Position numbers and translations under genes: made by a program. A DNA stretch of 64,000 bases, from assembly GCA_011620555.1 (NCBI GenBank), contig WOYY01000058.1:52413-116412 (forward strand), written 5' to 3'. The notes under the pieces are model-generated. The model did no database searches. It was not told where the DNA came from and was given only the letters and a program-made list of their open reading frames with translations. Source of the stretch: Anaerolineaceae bacterium (GTDB taxonomy: Bacteria; Chloroflexota; Anaerolineae; Anaerolineales; Anaerolineaceae). Below, one piece after another: positions 28,185 to 36,402 of this stretch. Position 1 is the first letter of the stretch. The number at the start of each line of letters is the position of its first letter.

Positions 28185-29627
28185 ATGGCAAAACGTTCCA
28201 CCATGATCCTGTTCGGTTTATTGCTGGCCCTGATGGCGGCCTGTGCCCCCCGGCAGACAGCCGCGCTGCCAGGCTCGACCCCCACCCAGCTTAGCCCAAA
28301 CACCCTCCTGCCCACCCCGGCGGCTGAGTCGACGCCCGCGCCAACACTGTCCCCTTCCGATGGCCCCTTGCTGCTGATCCAGACGGACAATGGCGCCTAT
28401 GAGATCATCGACTTCGCCTCGGGCCAGCGGTATCCCGTCAGCCTGCCTGATGTTGGCCAGCGGATTGGGCTGGCCGGCGCCCTCTCATCCAGCAGAACCC
28501 TGTTGAAACTCCCCACCCAGAATGGACAGGTTCAGTTATTCGATCTGTTCACCGGTTCAATCCAGACCGTCGCTCTTCCCGCCGAAGGTGTGTTTGACGC
28601 CGGCCAGACTGCCGCGCTGGCCCAGACCGCCCTGCCCGATCTGGCCCTCACGGAGGAAGCCGCCCTTTCCGCGGTGCAAGCCTCTTTTGAAGAGTCCCTA
28701 TCGCAGGTGATCTGGGGCTTGGATGACGACCACCTTTTGGCCGTTATTCCAGGCTCGCCCACCAGCACGCAGCTTGCCTCCATCGAGATCGCCTCTGGTG
28801 AGGTAGAAACGCTCGAAACGCTGCCCGGGTTGGTCGAAAAAGTGTCCCTTTATGGCAACCTGGTCTTATTGAAAAAAGGCTATATTTCAGAACCCGGATA
28901 CTGGCAGGACGATCAGTACGCTGTTCTCAATTTGACCACCGGCGAACAGCAAACGATTGACCTGCCGGAGAATGCCCTCAACCCGATTCTGGCCTGGTAC
29001 GATCCTGCAACCCTCAGCATCATTCACCAATCCCAACCCGTTGGCGGGGTAAACTTCTCTTTACTGAACCTTGCTGAGATGACGACCCAGCTTGTCATTG
29101 ATGGACAATTTTCCTCCGTTCAGCCCTTTCAACAAGGCCTGCTGGTTTTTAGGCCGGAGTCGGAAAGCACCCGCACCGTTGTTGAGCGGAGAGATCTGTC
29201 CGGTGAATTGATCCAGGAAAGCGTCCTCCCCGAACAATGCACGCTCAACCTGATCGTGCGAGACAAGATCATCCTGAACTGCGAAACGGAAAGCCTGCTG
29301 ATGAACCCCGAATTGGAAACCGCGCCCTTCAGCGGGCCGATCTTCCTGCTCTCCGGCTCGCCGGACGGCGCAAGCTGGGTCCGGGTTGAACGCTCCGGGC
29401 AGACCAGTCTGCTGGATTCTTCCCTGGCCGACCCTCAGCCCATCGAACTGCAAGGCGCAGCGCTGGAAGTCCGCTGGCTGCCCGATGGCACCGGGTTCCT
29501 CTACCGCACTCTGGGCAAGCTTTTTCTCTTCGACCTGGAAACAAACGAAAGCGCTTTGCTGCTGGAATCCGATCTGCTAGGTGACTACGCGAATCTAAAT
29601 GCGGTCTGGATCGATGCTGCGGAATAG
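28185..29627 (+). CDS. Lipoprotein, probably beta-propeller-like
   Basis: A 480-residue exported lipoprotein: MAKRSTMILFGLLLAL signal peptide, lipobox MAAC, then a Thr/Pro/Ser-rich linker. The rest lacks further membrane segments and shows repeated beta-strand-turn patterns with WD40/TolB-like pieces (SGSPDGASWVRV, EVRWLPDGTGFLYR), suggesting a propeller exposed outside the membrane. No enzymatic motif is visible. The start is uncertain: ATG 28167 has a better ribosome site (GGGGA) but adds six residues before the signal peptide; ATG 28185 gives the more normal lipoprotein N-terminus. It stands alone, 80 bases before the epimerase gene. Confidence 0.75.
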   Translation: MAKRSTMILFGLLLALMAACAPRQTAALPGSTPTQLSPNTLLPTPAAESTPAPTLSPSDGPLLLIQTDNGAYEIIDFASGQRYPVSLPDVGQRIGLAGALSSSRTLLKLPTQNGQVQLFDLFTGSIQTVALPAEGVFDAGQTAALAQTALPDLALTEEAALSAVQASFEESLSQVIWGLDDDHLLAVIPGSPTSTQLASIEIASGEVETLETLPGLVEKVSLYGNLVLLKKGYISEPGYWQDDQYAVLNLTTGEQQTIDLPENALNPILAWYDPATLSIIHQSQPVGGVNFSLLNLAEMTTQLVIDGQFSSVQPFQQGLLVFRPESESTRTVVERRDLSGELIQESVLPEQCTLNLIVRDKIILNCETESLLMNPELETAPFSGPIFLLSGSPDGASWVRVERSGQTSLLDSSLADPQPIELQGAALEVRWLPDGTGFLYRTLGKLFLFDLETNESALLLESDLLGDYANLNAVWIDAAE

Positions 29628-29707
29628 GCAGGGCAAAACCCACAATTCTCCCTTCAAGCGAATCCTGTATAATTGTTGACACATCCAATTCTCTTCCCGA
29701 GGTGACT

Positions 29708-30718
29708 ATGAAGATCCTCATCTTAGGCGGCAAGCGTTTCCTGGGGATCGCCCTGGTGGAGGCGATGTTGAAAGCCGGCCACACACCCACCCTCTTCAAC
29801 CGCGGGATCACCAACCCCGACCTTTTCCCGGCGGTCAAAAACTTGATCGGCGACCGGGAAAAAGACCTCAGCGCCCTCAAACGTCGCAAATGGGATGCGG
29901 TGATTGATACCAGCGGGTTCCTGCCGACAGTGGTCAAAGAATCGGCCAGAATGCTGTCGAACAAATGCGAGACCTACGTCTTTATCTCCACAATTTCCGT
30001 TTACCGGGACTATAAACGCCCAAATATTGATGAAAATTACCCCCTGGCTGAGCTGGAAGATCCCAATGATGAAGACCCAAGCGGCCCGGCTTATGGCGCG
30101 CTCAAAGCGCTTTGCGAATATGAAATCCAGCAGAACTTCAAAGGCAACCTGGCCGTCGTGCGGCCGGGGATCATCGTCGGCCCCAATGATCCCACCGACC
30201 GCTTCACCTACTGGCCCTGGCGCGTCGCCCAGGGCGGCAAGGTGCTGACGCCCGGCCCGCCCAGTGCGGACCTGCAATTCATCGATGTCCGCGATCTGGC
30301 GGATTTCATTCTCAAGCTGATCGAACAAAAGGCCAGCGGGGTTTACAATGCCGTTGGCCCCCGAAATCCGGCGAACTTTGGCTCTCTACTGGTCGCCTGC
30401 CGCGAGGCGGCCGGGTCCGATGCCAGTTTCGTCTGGGTGGATGAACGTTTCCTGCTTGAGGAGGGTGTCACGCCTTGGGTGGACCTCCCCCTCTGGCTGC
30501 CAAATACCGACCCCACCATCACGGGCTTCAACAATATCAACAACAGCAAAGCCGTCAAAGCCGGTCTGAATTTCAGGCCGCTTTCAGAGACGGTGACGGA
30601 TACCCTGAATTGGGTCAAGTCCCGGCCGCCCGTCCCCCAACTGAAACGCGGCCTGGACCCTCAAAGGGAAGCTGAATTGCTGAAAAAGTATGAAAAACTG
30701 CTAAGGAACGAATCGTAG
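29708..30718 (+). CDS. NAD-dependent epimerase/dehydratase family protein
   Basis: A 336-residue extended short-chain dehydrogenase. The dinucleotide loop at residues 2-12 reads KILILGGKRFLG, i.e. GGxxFLG, as in atypical SDR members related to plant CSP41 and isoflavone-reductase-like groups. The usual catalytic YxxxK is represented by YGALK at about residue 133, after STISVY. A GIIVGPNDPTDR motif follows. GAGG precedes ATG 29708 by 5 bases, and TATAAT at 29668-29673 may be its -10. It converges with the nitroreductase gene, with only 8 bases between. Substrate is unknown; a nucleotide-sugar or RNA-binding role cannot be decided from sequence. Confidence 0.88.
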   Translation: MKILILGGKRFLGIALVEAMLKAGHTPTLFNRGITNPDLFPAVKNLIGDREKDLSALKRRKWDAVIDTSGFLPTVVKESARMLSNKCETYVFISTISVYRDYKRPNIDENYPLAELEDPNDEDPSGPAYGALKALCEYEIQQNFKGNLAVVRPGIIVGPNDPTDRFTYWPWRVAQGGKVLTPGPPSADLQFIDVRDLADFILKLIEQKASGVYNAVGPRNPANFGSLLVACREAAGSDASFVWVDERFLLEEGVTPWVDLPLWLPNTDPTITGFNNINNSKAVKAGLNFRPLSETVTDTLNWVKSRPPVPQLKRGLDPQREAELLKKYEKLLRNES

Positions 30719-30726
30719 CCCCAAAA

Positions 30727-31233
30727 TTAGAAGCGGTTCCAGTGGACACGCCGGGGGTCATATTGCGTTCTGGCGGGCTTCTCTTCCGCCGGATACCCCA
30801 CATAGATCACATTGAGGGGCACGATCTGACCTGGCAGGCCCAGCACTTTCGCGATCCTTTTCTTGAGATTTTGGATCGGATGGACGCCCAGCCAGACCGT
30901 TCCCAGACCCAATTCCACCGCGGCCAGCAAGATGTTCTCGGAGGCAGCGCTGCAATCCTGTACCCAGAACTCACTGATCGGATTTTTAAGCCGGGAGGTA
31001 TTCCCACAAACCACGATCGCTGCGGGGGCATTGTATTTCCCCAAGAGCATGACCGACCGGATTTCCGCCATCACCTCCGGGTCATCCACCACCACGAACT
31101 CCCAGGGCTTGCGGTTTGTGGCTGAGGGCGCCGCCATTGCCGCCCGCAGCAACTGTTCCAGTTTTTCCTTTTCAACCGGCCGGTCCTGATATTTGCGGAT
31201 GCTGCGCCGGGCGAAGATCGTTTCAAGGGCCAT
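30727..31233 (-). CDS. Nitroreductase family protein
   Basis: A 168-residue flavin-dependent reductase of the nitroreductase fold. The N-terminal IFARRSIRKYQDRPV carries the FMN phosphate-binding arginines, PSATNRKPWEFVVV follows near 36, and GTVWLGVHP lies near 110. The short length fits the small-subunit type that forms homodimers. Physiological substrate is unknown; family members reduce nitro compounds, quinones or flavins. It is 64 bases downstream of the alpha/beta hydrolase on the same strand, so may be the last gene of the tdk-hpt-cca-hydrolase run. Confidence 0.9.
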   Translation of the reverse strand: MALETIFARRSIRKYQDRPVEKEKLEQLLRAAMAAPSATNRKPWEFVVVDDPEVMAEIRSVMLLGKYNAPAAIVVCGNTSRLKNPISEFWVQDCSAASENILLAAVELGLGTVWLGVHPIQNLKKRIAKVLGLPGQIVPLNVIYVGYPAEEKPARTQYDPRRVHWNRF

Positions 31234-31297
31234 TTCACTCTCTAGATTTTGATTTCACTTATTTTTTACTAAGGTCCAAAGCTCTTGGCGAGCTGCA

Positions 31298-32089
31298 TCA
31301 GATACCGCCAGCCTTGGCCATCTGCTGGACGAAATCGCTCAGCGCCCGCCCCAGGACCTCCGCCTGCTCGACCATCGGCATGTGCCCTGCGGCCGGAATC
31401 CCTCGGAAGATCCCCTGGCGCAAGCCCTCCGCCATTGTTTGCGCATCGGAAAAAGGCACGATCTGATCCTCCTCCCCCGCTGCAATCATAACCGGCAAAT
31501 CGAGTTCTTTCAGGAAAGTTGTCCGGTCCGGCCGCTCGGCCATCCCAAGGGCAGCGCCGATGATCCCCCGTGGCTTCGTTTGCAAAATCTGCTCCCGCGC
31601 CAGTTTGACCACCGCTGGATCCCGGCTCAGGCGCGGCGCCAAGGAATCCGCCAGTACAACTGCGCCCCTTTTCAGCACGTCCTCCGCCAGGCGGTAACGC
31701 CCCGACCGCGCCGCCGGCGAATCAGCATCAGCCCGGGAGGCGATCAGTCCCAAACCCGCCAGGCGGTTCGGATAGCGCGCGGCAAAGGCCAGGCTGATAT
31801 ACCCGCCCATGGAATGGCCGCAGACCGCTGCTTTCTCAACGCCGAGCTGATCCAGCAGCCCTGCCAGATCAGCGGCCAGCAGGTCCATCGAATAGACCCC
31901 GGCCGGCGCGTCACTCTCACCGTGGCCGCGCACGTCCGGCAGGATAACCCGGGCAGCGGGCAAATAAGCGGATGCCATCTCAGACCAGATCGAACGGTTC
32001 AGGCCGAACCCGTGGATCAAAACCAGGGGCGTCCCGGACTCGCCCACCAGATCGCAGGCAAGGGTGGTCCCGTTAATTCGGTATTTCAT
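31298..32089 (-). CDS. Alpha/beta hydrolase, small esterase/lipase-like type
   Basis: A 263-residue cytoplasmic alpha/beta hydrolase. It has HGFGLNRSIW (oxyanion region, near 26), DVRGHGESDAP, the nucleophile elbow GHSMGG near 92, an aspartate in AGEEDQIVPFSD and the catalytic histidine in AAGHMPMVEQ near 236, a complete triad in family order. It resembles 3-oxoadipate enol-lactonase or BioH-like proteins, but no pathway partner is near. It begins one base after the CCA-family gene stop, so it is probably co-transcribed with it. Confidence 0.9.
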   Translation of the reverse strand: MKYRINGTTLACDLVGESGTPLVLIHGFGLNRSIWSEMASAYLPAARVILPDVRGHGESDAPAGVYSMDLLAADLAGLLDQLGVEKAAVCGHSMGGYISLAFAARYPNRLAGLGLIASRADADSPAARSGRYRLAEDVLKRGAVVLADSLAPRLSRDPAVVKLAREQILQTKPRGIIGAALGMAERPDRTTFLKELDLPVMIAAGEEDQIVPFSDAQTMAEGLRQGIFRGIPAAGHMPMVEQAEVLGRALSDFVQQMAKAGGI

Positions 32090-32090
32090 T

Positions 32091-33593
32091 TCAGTTTCCT
32101 TTGTTGTGCTTTTTCAGTCTTTGAGCGATGAAAGCCCGCGCCCCCGCCAGGTCCCGCACCTCATCCGCGGCCTGCGCCTCGCGCAGGTCAGCGAGCAATT
32201 CGCCGATCAAGGCGCCGGGGGCCAAGCCAAATTCCCGCTGAAGCGCGTTCCCATCCAGCAGCAGCTCCGGCGCGATCAAGTCATCCTGCTCCTGCCACCA
32301 GGCCTGCAGGACCCGCGCGGCGGTCCCCACGGAACGGCCCCAGATCTCCCGACTCAGTTCCGGGCCATAGGTGGCACGGGTATCCGCCAAATAGAGCAGA
32401 GCAATGGCCACCCCCACCTCTCCTGCCTCCTGGAAAAAGTGATAGATTTTCTTCCGGTCGGGTCCGCCATCCAGCCGGGCCAGCGGCAGCAGGCGCATGT
32501 GGTAACGCACGAGCGTGCTGAGCCATTTCGCCTCCGCGTTGCTCAGGGCCAGTCTTCTCGCCAGGTCCCAAACCATTTCCGCCCCCTCCCGGTCGTGTCC
32601 ATAATAATGCAGACGGCCATCCGCCCCTGCGGAAAGAGTCGCGGGTTTGGCAAGGTCATGGAACAATGCGCCTAAGAGCAATAAACTCCGAATGGAGCGG
32701 CCGGGCGTGATCTCGCCCGTCATCCAGGCCCGGAGCTGGCCCTGGAAAGGTCTGAGCGCGTCAAAAGCCTCCCCCAGCCACCAGGGGGACTCGCTCGCCA
32801 GGCTGTTTTCTTCCAAAGTATTGAGGATCTGCTGGCAGGTTTGGACTACCTGCAAGGTGTGTTCCAGCAGGGGGTAATGATGCGGCGGTGAGGCGAGGAC
32901 CGTCAACTGATCTTCCAGCGGCGGCGCCAGGGACTTCAGCAGGCCAAAGGTCTGGCATTCCCGCAGCCCGCGGGCGGGGTCTGGCCCTGCCAAAATGCGA
33001 AAGAGTTCATCCCGCTGGCGTTCCACGGTCGCCTTTGAGAGGCTGAACGCGGCCGCCCGGATCCGTTCCGGCGTGCCCGGCGCGTAATCCAGGCCAAACT
33101 GAATCGCCAGCCGGACCGCCCGCAGCGCGCGGACCGGGTCATCCAACAGCGATTGGTCGCTGCAAACCCGGAGCAGGCGTTTTTCCAGGTCCGCCTCTCC
33201 GCCCAGCGGGTCAATGATCGCTTCCGGCTGGGCCAGGTCAATCGCCAGCGCGTTGATGGTGAAATCCCGGTGGCGCAAATCGTCTTCCAGGTCCGCGCCG
33301 GTGAACTGCACAAAATCGAGATTGAATTCCCGGCCGTCCGGCAGGCGGTGGATCACTCGGGTGGTATGCCGGTCGTCATCCAAAACAAAAAAATCGGCCT
33401 TCAGCAAACGGGCGACCTGCCGGGTCAGGCGGACCGGGCTTGCCCCCAGGGTGAAGTCGAGGTCGTGCAGTTCCCGTCCCAGGAGTAAATCCCGCACCGC
33501 ACCCCCCACCAGGTAGACCTGCTGGCCGGGTTCGCGCGCATCCTGCACGGCGCTCAGGATCGGCGCGGTCAGGGGATCAGTCCAAAGCCTCAT
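32091..33593 (-). CDS. tRNA nucleotidyltransferase / poly(A) polymerase family protein with HD domain
   Basis: A 500-residue class II nucleotidyltransferase. [10 protein letters not shown] at about 30-39 and the metal-binding DLD at 44-46 define the head. [11 protein letters not shown] and [11 protein letters not shown] follow in the neck. An HD domain with [12 protein letters not shown] lies near 285, and a C-terminal region carries YGHDREGAE. This layout occurs in CCA-adding enzymes, A-adding enzymes and poly(A) polymerases; specificity cannot be read from these motifs. ATG 33593 is selected because it starts at the conserved domain; it overlaps hpt by 17 bases, so expression is coupled. 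A longer frame upstream is only a shadow of hpt. Confidence 0.85.
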   Translation of the reverse strand: MRLWTDPLTAPILSAVQDAREPGQQVYLVGGAVRDLLLGRELHDLDFTLGASPVRLTRQVARLLKADFFVLDDDRHTTRVIHRLPDGREFNLDFVQFTGADLEDDLRHRDFTINALAIDLAQPEAIIDPLGGEADLEKRLLRVCSDQSLLDDPVRALRAVRLAIQFGLDYAPGTPERIRAAAFSLSKATVERQRDELFRILAGPDPARGLRECQTFGLLKSLAPPLEDQLTVLASPPHHYPLLEHTLQVVQTCQQILNTLEENSLASESPWWLGEAFDALRPFQGQLRAWMTGEITPGRSIRSLLLLGALFHDLAKPATLSAGADGRLHYYGHDREGAEMVWDLARRLALSNAEAKWLSTLVRYHMRLLPLARLDGGPDRKKIYHFFQEAGEVGVAIALLYLADTRATYGPELSREIWGRSVGTAARVLQAWWQEQDDLIAPELLLDGNALQREFGLAPGALIGELLADLREAQAADEVRDLAGARAFIAQRLKKHNKGN

Positions 33594-34134
33594 ATTTTTC
33601 CAAATCAACCACGCCGATGAAGGGCAGGTTGCGATAGAACTCATCCATATCCAGCCCGTAGCCGAACACAAATTTATCCGCAATCTCAAACCCGCAATAT
33701 TTGATCGGCACATCCACCTCACGGCGGGAAGCCTTGTTGAGCAGGGTGCAGATCTCCAGACTGGCGGGGTTGCGCGTGCGCAGCATTTCAATCACGGAAG
33801 AGAGTGTATGCCCGCTGTCGATAATATCTTCCACGAGCAGGACATGCTTGCCAGCAATGGACGTGGTCAGGTCCAGGTTGATCCGCACCTGGCCGTTGGA
33901 TTCGCGCGCCCCCGCGCCATAGGAAGAAACGCCCATGAAATCAATCGCAACCGGCGGTTCGAGGCAGCGGATCAGGTCCGTCAGGAACATCACGCCCCCT
34001 CGCAGGATGCAAATCGCCATGATCTCCTTGCCGGCATAGTCCCGGCTGATCTCCGCGCCCAACTCAGCGATCCGCTGTTTGAGTTGATCCTCGGGGATCA
34101 ATACCTCCGCTAAAAAGGAATGATAATCTTTCAT
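33577..34134 (-). CDS. hpt: Hypoxanthine phosphoribosyltransferase
   Basis: Salvages hypoxanthine and guanine to IMP and GMP with PRPP. The 185-residue protein has the PRPP-binding motif [13 protein letters not shown] at about 101-113, the flexible-loop segment FMGVSSYG and the base-recognition region [12 protein letters not shown] near 156, as in bacterial Hpt. ATG 34134 with AAAGGACGG upstream is the start; a longer frame runs into tdk. It lies 13 bases after tdk and overlaps the CCA-family gene, forming a nucleotide-salvage run. Confidence 0.94.
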   Translation of the reverse strand: MKDYHSFLAEVLIPEDQLKQRIAELGAEISRDYAGKEIMAICILRGGVMFLTDLIRCLEPPVAIDFMGVSSYGAGARESNGQVRINLDLTTSIAGKHVLLVEDIIDSGHTLSSVIEMLRTRNPASLEICTLLNKASRREVDVPIKYCGFEIADKFVFGYGLDMDEFYRNLPFIGVVDLEKYEALD

Positions 34135-34147
34135 CGCAATCCGTCCT

Positions 34148-34720
34148 TTATTCACGGGGAACCTCATGGTGCCTGCGGCAGCGCGCTTCATACATTTCCT
34201 GCGCTCCCACCACGACAATCGGATCATCATAGCGGGCGGGTTCGCCATTGACCAGCCGCTGGGTCCGGGTGGCATCCTCGCCGCAGACCATGCAGATCGC
34301 CCGGAGCTTGTCCACTTTCTCCGCCCGGGCCATCAACTCCGGCATACAGCCAAAGGGTTCGCCCCGGAAATCCGTATCCAATCCGGTCGCGATCACCCGC
34401 AGGCCGCGGTTGGCGAGATCTTCCACCACATCCACCACGCCGTCATCAAAGAATTGGGCTTCATCCACGCCGATCACCGTGGCTTCGGGGTCCAGTTTTT
34501 CAAGAATCTCCGCGGACGAAGCCACCGGAAAGGCATCCACATCCAGACCGGAGTGCGAAGTGACCTTCATGTGGTCATAGCGGTTATCAATTACCGGTTT
34601 AAAGACCTGAACCTTTTGTTTGGCGATCCGCGCCCTGCGCAGCCGGCGGATCAATTCCTCCGTCTTGCCGCAGAACATTGAACCACAGATGACCTCCAAT
34701 GACCCAACAGTATGTTGCAT
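34148..34720 (-). CDS. tdk: Thymidine kinase
   Basis: Phosphorylates thymidine (and deoxyuridine) to the monophosphate. The 190-residue protein has the type II P-loop [11 protein letters not shown] at about 13-23, the DEAQFF motif at about 90, and the structural zinc cysteines beginning with CMVCG near 143; the second pair is partly replaced (only the Cys of YEARCRRHH is evident). It begins right after the terminator of the ribosomal operon, so it starts a new transcript, though I see no clear promoter in the short gap. Confidence 0.93.
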   Translation of the reverse strand: MQHTVGSLEVICGSMFCGKTEELIRRLRRARIAKQKVQVFKPVIDNRYDHMKVTSHSGLDVDAFPVASSAEILEKLDPEATVIGVDEAQFFDDGVVDVVEDLANRGLRVIATGLDTDFRGEPFGCMPELMARAEKVDKLRAICMVCGEDATRTQRLVNGEPARYDDPIVVVGAQEMYEARCRRHHEVPRE

Positions 34721-34736
34721 AAGACCGCTCCCTATG

Positions 34737-34774
34737 GATAAAAATGACAGGCAGATGAAATTTCATCTGCCTGT
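34737..34774 (-). terminator. Terminator of the rplU-rpmA-rpmE operon
   Basis: ACAGGCAGATGAAA (34747-34760) is followed immediately by its exact reverse complement (34761-34774), a 28-base perfect palindrome that folds with a small loop. On the minus strand it is followed by CATTTTTAT. It lies 33 bases after the rpmE stop. Confidence 0.82.
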
Positions 34775-34806
34775 TAAGTTTACCATTTTTCAATTCTGAA
34801 AATCGA

Positions 34807-35286
34807 CTAGACGGTGATCTCTTCCGCCGCATCCGGGATCTTGTACCCCAGAGTGCGCAGGGCCTTCTTGAGGTCGATCAGGGATTTGCGGCCAAAACCG
34901 CTGACATCCAGCATGGCTTGTTCGCCGCCTTCCAGGCGCTCCAGAACGTCGCCGACCTTGCTCATGCCGGCTTCGGCCAGGACCTTTTCAACCCGGGTGC
35001 CCAGACCAAGCTCTTCGATCGGGCGATCGGGGGAAACTTTTTCGTCTTCCTTGGCCTTTTGATCTTGCAGGTAATCCTTGCGAGCCTGCAGCCGTTTGTA
35101 GAAGCGATCCACCTGACCTTCGCGGTCCAGGATGCGCTGTTGCTGGCCGGTGTAGAAGGGATGGCAGTTGGAGCAAACCTCGGTGCGGATTTCTTTTTGG
35201 GTCGACCCGGTCGTCCAGGTGTTGCCGCAGGAACCGCAGATCACCACCGCATCAGGATAGTATTGGGGATGAATATCTTTCTTCAT
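34807..35286 (-). CDS. rpmE: 50S ribosomal protein L31 fused to an RNA polymerase alpha-CTD-like domain
   Basis: Residues 1-66 are a zinc-type L31 (MKKDIHPQYY, Cys17/20/38/41, CHPFYTGQQ, VDRFYKR). At 159 residues the protein is more than twice the usual length. After a charged linker (67-88), residues 89-150 read like the C-terminal domain of the RNA polymerase alpha subunit: PIEELGLGTRVEKVL, a second helix pair, then SGFGRKSLIDLKKAL. Compared with E. coli alpha, positions equivalent to R265, G296, K298 and S299 are kept (R98, G132, K134, S135), while N268 is Lys101. Such helix-hairpin-helix domains bind DNA minor groove or other proteins. It is last in the rplU operon. The L31 identification is secure; the C-terminal assignment is by motif. 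Confidence 0.9.
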   Translation of the reverse strand: MKKDIHPQYYPDAVVICGSCGNTWTTGSTQKEIRTEVCSNCHPFYTGQQQRILDREGQVDRFYKRLQARKDYLQDQKAKEDEKVSPDRPIEELGLGTRVEKVLAEAGMSKVGDVLERLEGGEQAMLDVSGFGRKSLIDLKKALRTLGYKIPDAAEEITV

Positions 35287-35322
35287 AATATCGTCTCAAT
35301 CCTTTCAAAAAGTGAATACGCG

Positions 35323-35589
35323 TCATTCATCCTCAGGGAGTGTGACAACGTGGACCTTTTTGCGGCCGCCGGGCATGGTCTCAAAATGGACCAGACCGCT
35401 GGTCGTTGCAAAAAGGGTGTGATCCTTGCCCATGCCAACGTTCCAGCCGGGATGGATCTTGGTGCCGCGCTGGCGGACAATAATATTGCCGCTGATCACG
35501 TATTCACCACCAAATTTCTTAATACCAAGTCGTTGCGACTGGCTGTCACGACCGTTTCGTGAAGAACCGCCACCTTTTTTATGTGCCAT
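35323..35589 (-). CDS. rpmA: 50S ribosomal protein L27
   Basis: L27 reaches the peptidyl-transferase centre with its N-terminal tail. The 88-residue protein starts [20 protein letters not shown] and contains the [13 protein letters not shown] block, all standard. There is no N-terminal pre-sequence of the Prp-cleaved type seen in Firmicutes. It lies 5 bases from rplU and 36 from rpmE, between which a single operon is evident. Confidence 0.97.
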   Translation of the reverse strand: MAHKKGGGSSRNGRDSQSQRLGIKKFGGEYVISGNIIVRQRGTKIHPGWNVGMGKDHTLFATTSGLVHFETMPGGRKKVHVVTLPEDE

Positions 35590-35594
35590 TATTC

Positions 35595-35912
35595 TTACTC
35601 CGTTTCAATCGATTCGATCAGCAGCCGGGTGTATTGCTGACGGTGACCCGTTTTAACGCGATAGCGCTGTTTCGGGCGATACTTGAAGACCAGGATCTTG
35701 CGACCCTTGAAATGGTTGAGGATTGTTGCCTGGACTTTGGCACCTTTGACCAGCGGGGTGCCAACGGTGACCTGATCGCCATCAACTGACAGAAGGACAT
35801 CTTCCAGGGTTATGGCCTCTCCCTCCTCATTCGGCAAACGATCAACGTCGATCGTCTCACCTTCAGCAGCACGATATTGCTTGCCGCCTTGTTCGACAAT
35901 AACAAATTTCAT
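35595..35912 (-). CDS. rplU: 50S ribosomal protein L21
   Basis: L21 binds 23S rRNA and L20. The 105-residue protein has [12 protein letters not shown] at 3-14, the central VGTPLV segment and the C-terminal [17 protein letters not shown] signature. ATG 35912 is chosen, with GGAGTGA upstream, over a GTG at 35933 that adds seven non-conserved residues. First gene of rplU-rpmA-rpmE, preceded by a 113-base leader and a perfect-consensus promoter. Confidence 0.96.
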   Translation of the reverse strand: MKFVIVEQGGKQYRAAEGETIDVDRLPNEEGEAITLEDVLLSVDGDQVTVGTPLVKGAKVQATILNHFKGRKILVFKYRPKQRYRVKTGHRQQYTRLLIESIETE

Positions 35913-35978
35913 TTTTATCACTCCAATCTTCACTTAACCAACCTCGCTCGCGTGTCACCGCCAGGGGCCGGGAAAGTT

Positions 35979-36020
35979 GGGGTTACGCAATATTACCCCA
36001 GCTCAAACTGCTCGCCGGGG
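35979..36020 (-). promoter_or_regulatory. Leader of rplU with mutually exclusive hairpins
   Basis: Within the leader, CCCCAGC (35996-36002) can pair with GCCGGGG (36014-36020) with one wobble, or its CCCC block (35996-35999) can pair with GGGG (35979-35982) in the GGGGTTA/TTACCCC arms. The two stems share bases and cannot form together, as in autoregulatory ribosomal leaders. No clear U-run follows, so control of translation rather than termination would be more likely. Speculative. Confidence 0.3.
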
Positions 36021-36031
36021 CAAGGAACATC

Positions 36032-36060
36032 ATTATAATGTCTTCGGCAAGGGATGTCAA
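36032..36060 (-). promoter_or_regulatory. Perfect-consensus promoter of the rplU operon
   Basis: On the minus strand TTGACA (complement of 36055-36060) and TATAAT (complement of 36032-36037) are exactly 17 bases apart: full sigma-70 consensus at both elements. Transcription should start near 36025. Confidence 0.85.
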
Positions 36061-36088
36061 CTGCTTTTGACGGACTGCTTTTGACGGA
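36061..36088. repeat. Tandem 14-base direct repeat beside the rplU promoter
   Basis: CTGCTTTTGACGGA occurs twice without spacer (36061-36074 and 36075-36088), abutting the rplU -35 box. It could be a recent slip duplication, an upstream promoter element or a protein-binding site. Confidence 0.6.
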
Positions 36089-36280
36089 CTGATTCGATCA
36101 AGCCTGTCTTCAACCCTCAGCGTAAGCCCACCATTCAGTTCTGAAAGTGTTATAATGCAGGTAATTGATAACGAATGACCCATTTAAATGAAACGTCTTA
36201 CCTTATAAATATCCTTTTATCACCCTTTCCCCCAAATCAGACATTTCCCATCTGAATGATTATAGTACGCCCAAATTCAC

Positions 36281-36309
36281 TTGCTTTTAAAACCTAATTA
36301 CGCTATACT
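36281..36309 (+). promoter_or_regulatory. Candidate promoter of the dcw cluster
   Basis: TTGCTT (36281-36286) and TATACT (36304-36309) are 17 bases apart; the start would be near 36316, just before the MraZ repeats. A second candidate further upstream is the extended -10 TGTTATAAT at 36148-36156. Both are moderate matches. Confidence 0.45.
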
Positions 36310-36320
36310 TTAGGCAACTA

Positions 36321-36360
36321 GTGGTTAAAAGTGGAGCAAAGTGGGACGCAGTGGAGCGCC
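36321..36360 (+). promoter_or_regulatory. MraZ-binding repeats (four GTGG units, 10-bp period)
   Basis: GTGG occurs at 36321, 36331, 36341 and 36351, each preceded by A and spaced exactly 10 bases. This matches the known MraZ target, direct TGGGN repeats separated by 5 bases, found in front of mraZ itself. The position just downstream of the predicted start of transcription fits autorepression. The assignment comes from the sequence pattern plus the adjacent mraZ gene. Confidence 0.75.
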
Positions 36361-36402
36361 GGAAGATCCGGCGCACCATTCGTAATAGGAGCTGTAGAAC
36401 AG

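Noticed and set aside
33594..33791. Longer start for the CCA/poly(A)-polymerase gene at 33791
   Set aside because: The extra 66 residues are the hpt gene read in another frame; conserved sequence begins at ATG 33593.
36331..36402. Longer mraZ start at GTG 36331
   Set aside because: It lies inside the GTGG operator repeats and adds 24 residues not found in MraZ proteins; ATG 36403 gives the canonical MFLGYYEHNIDEKGR start.
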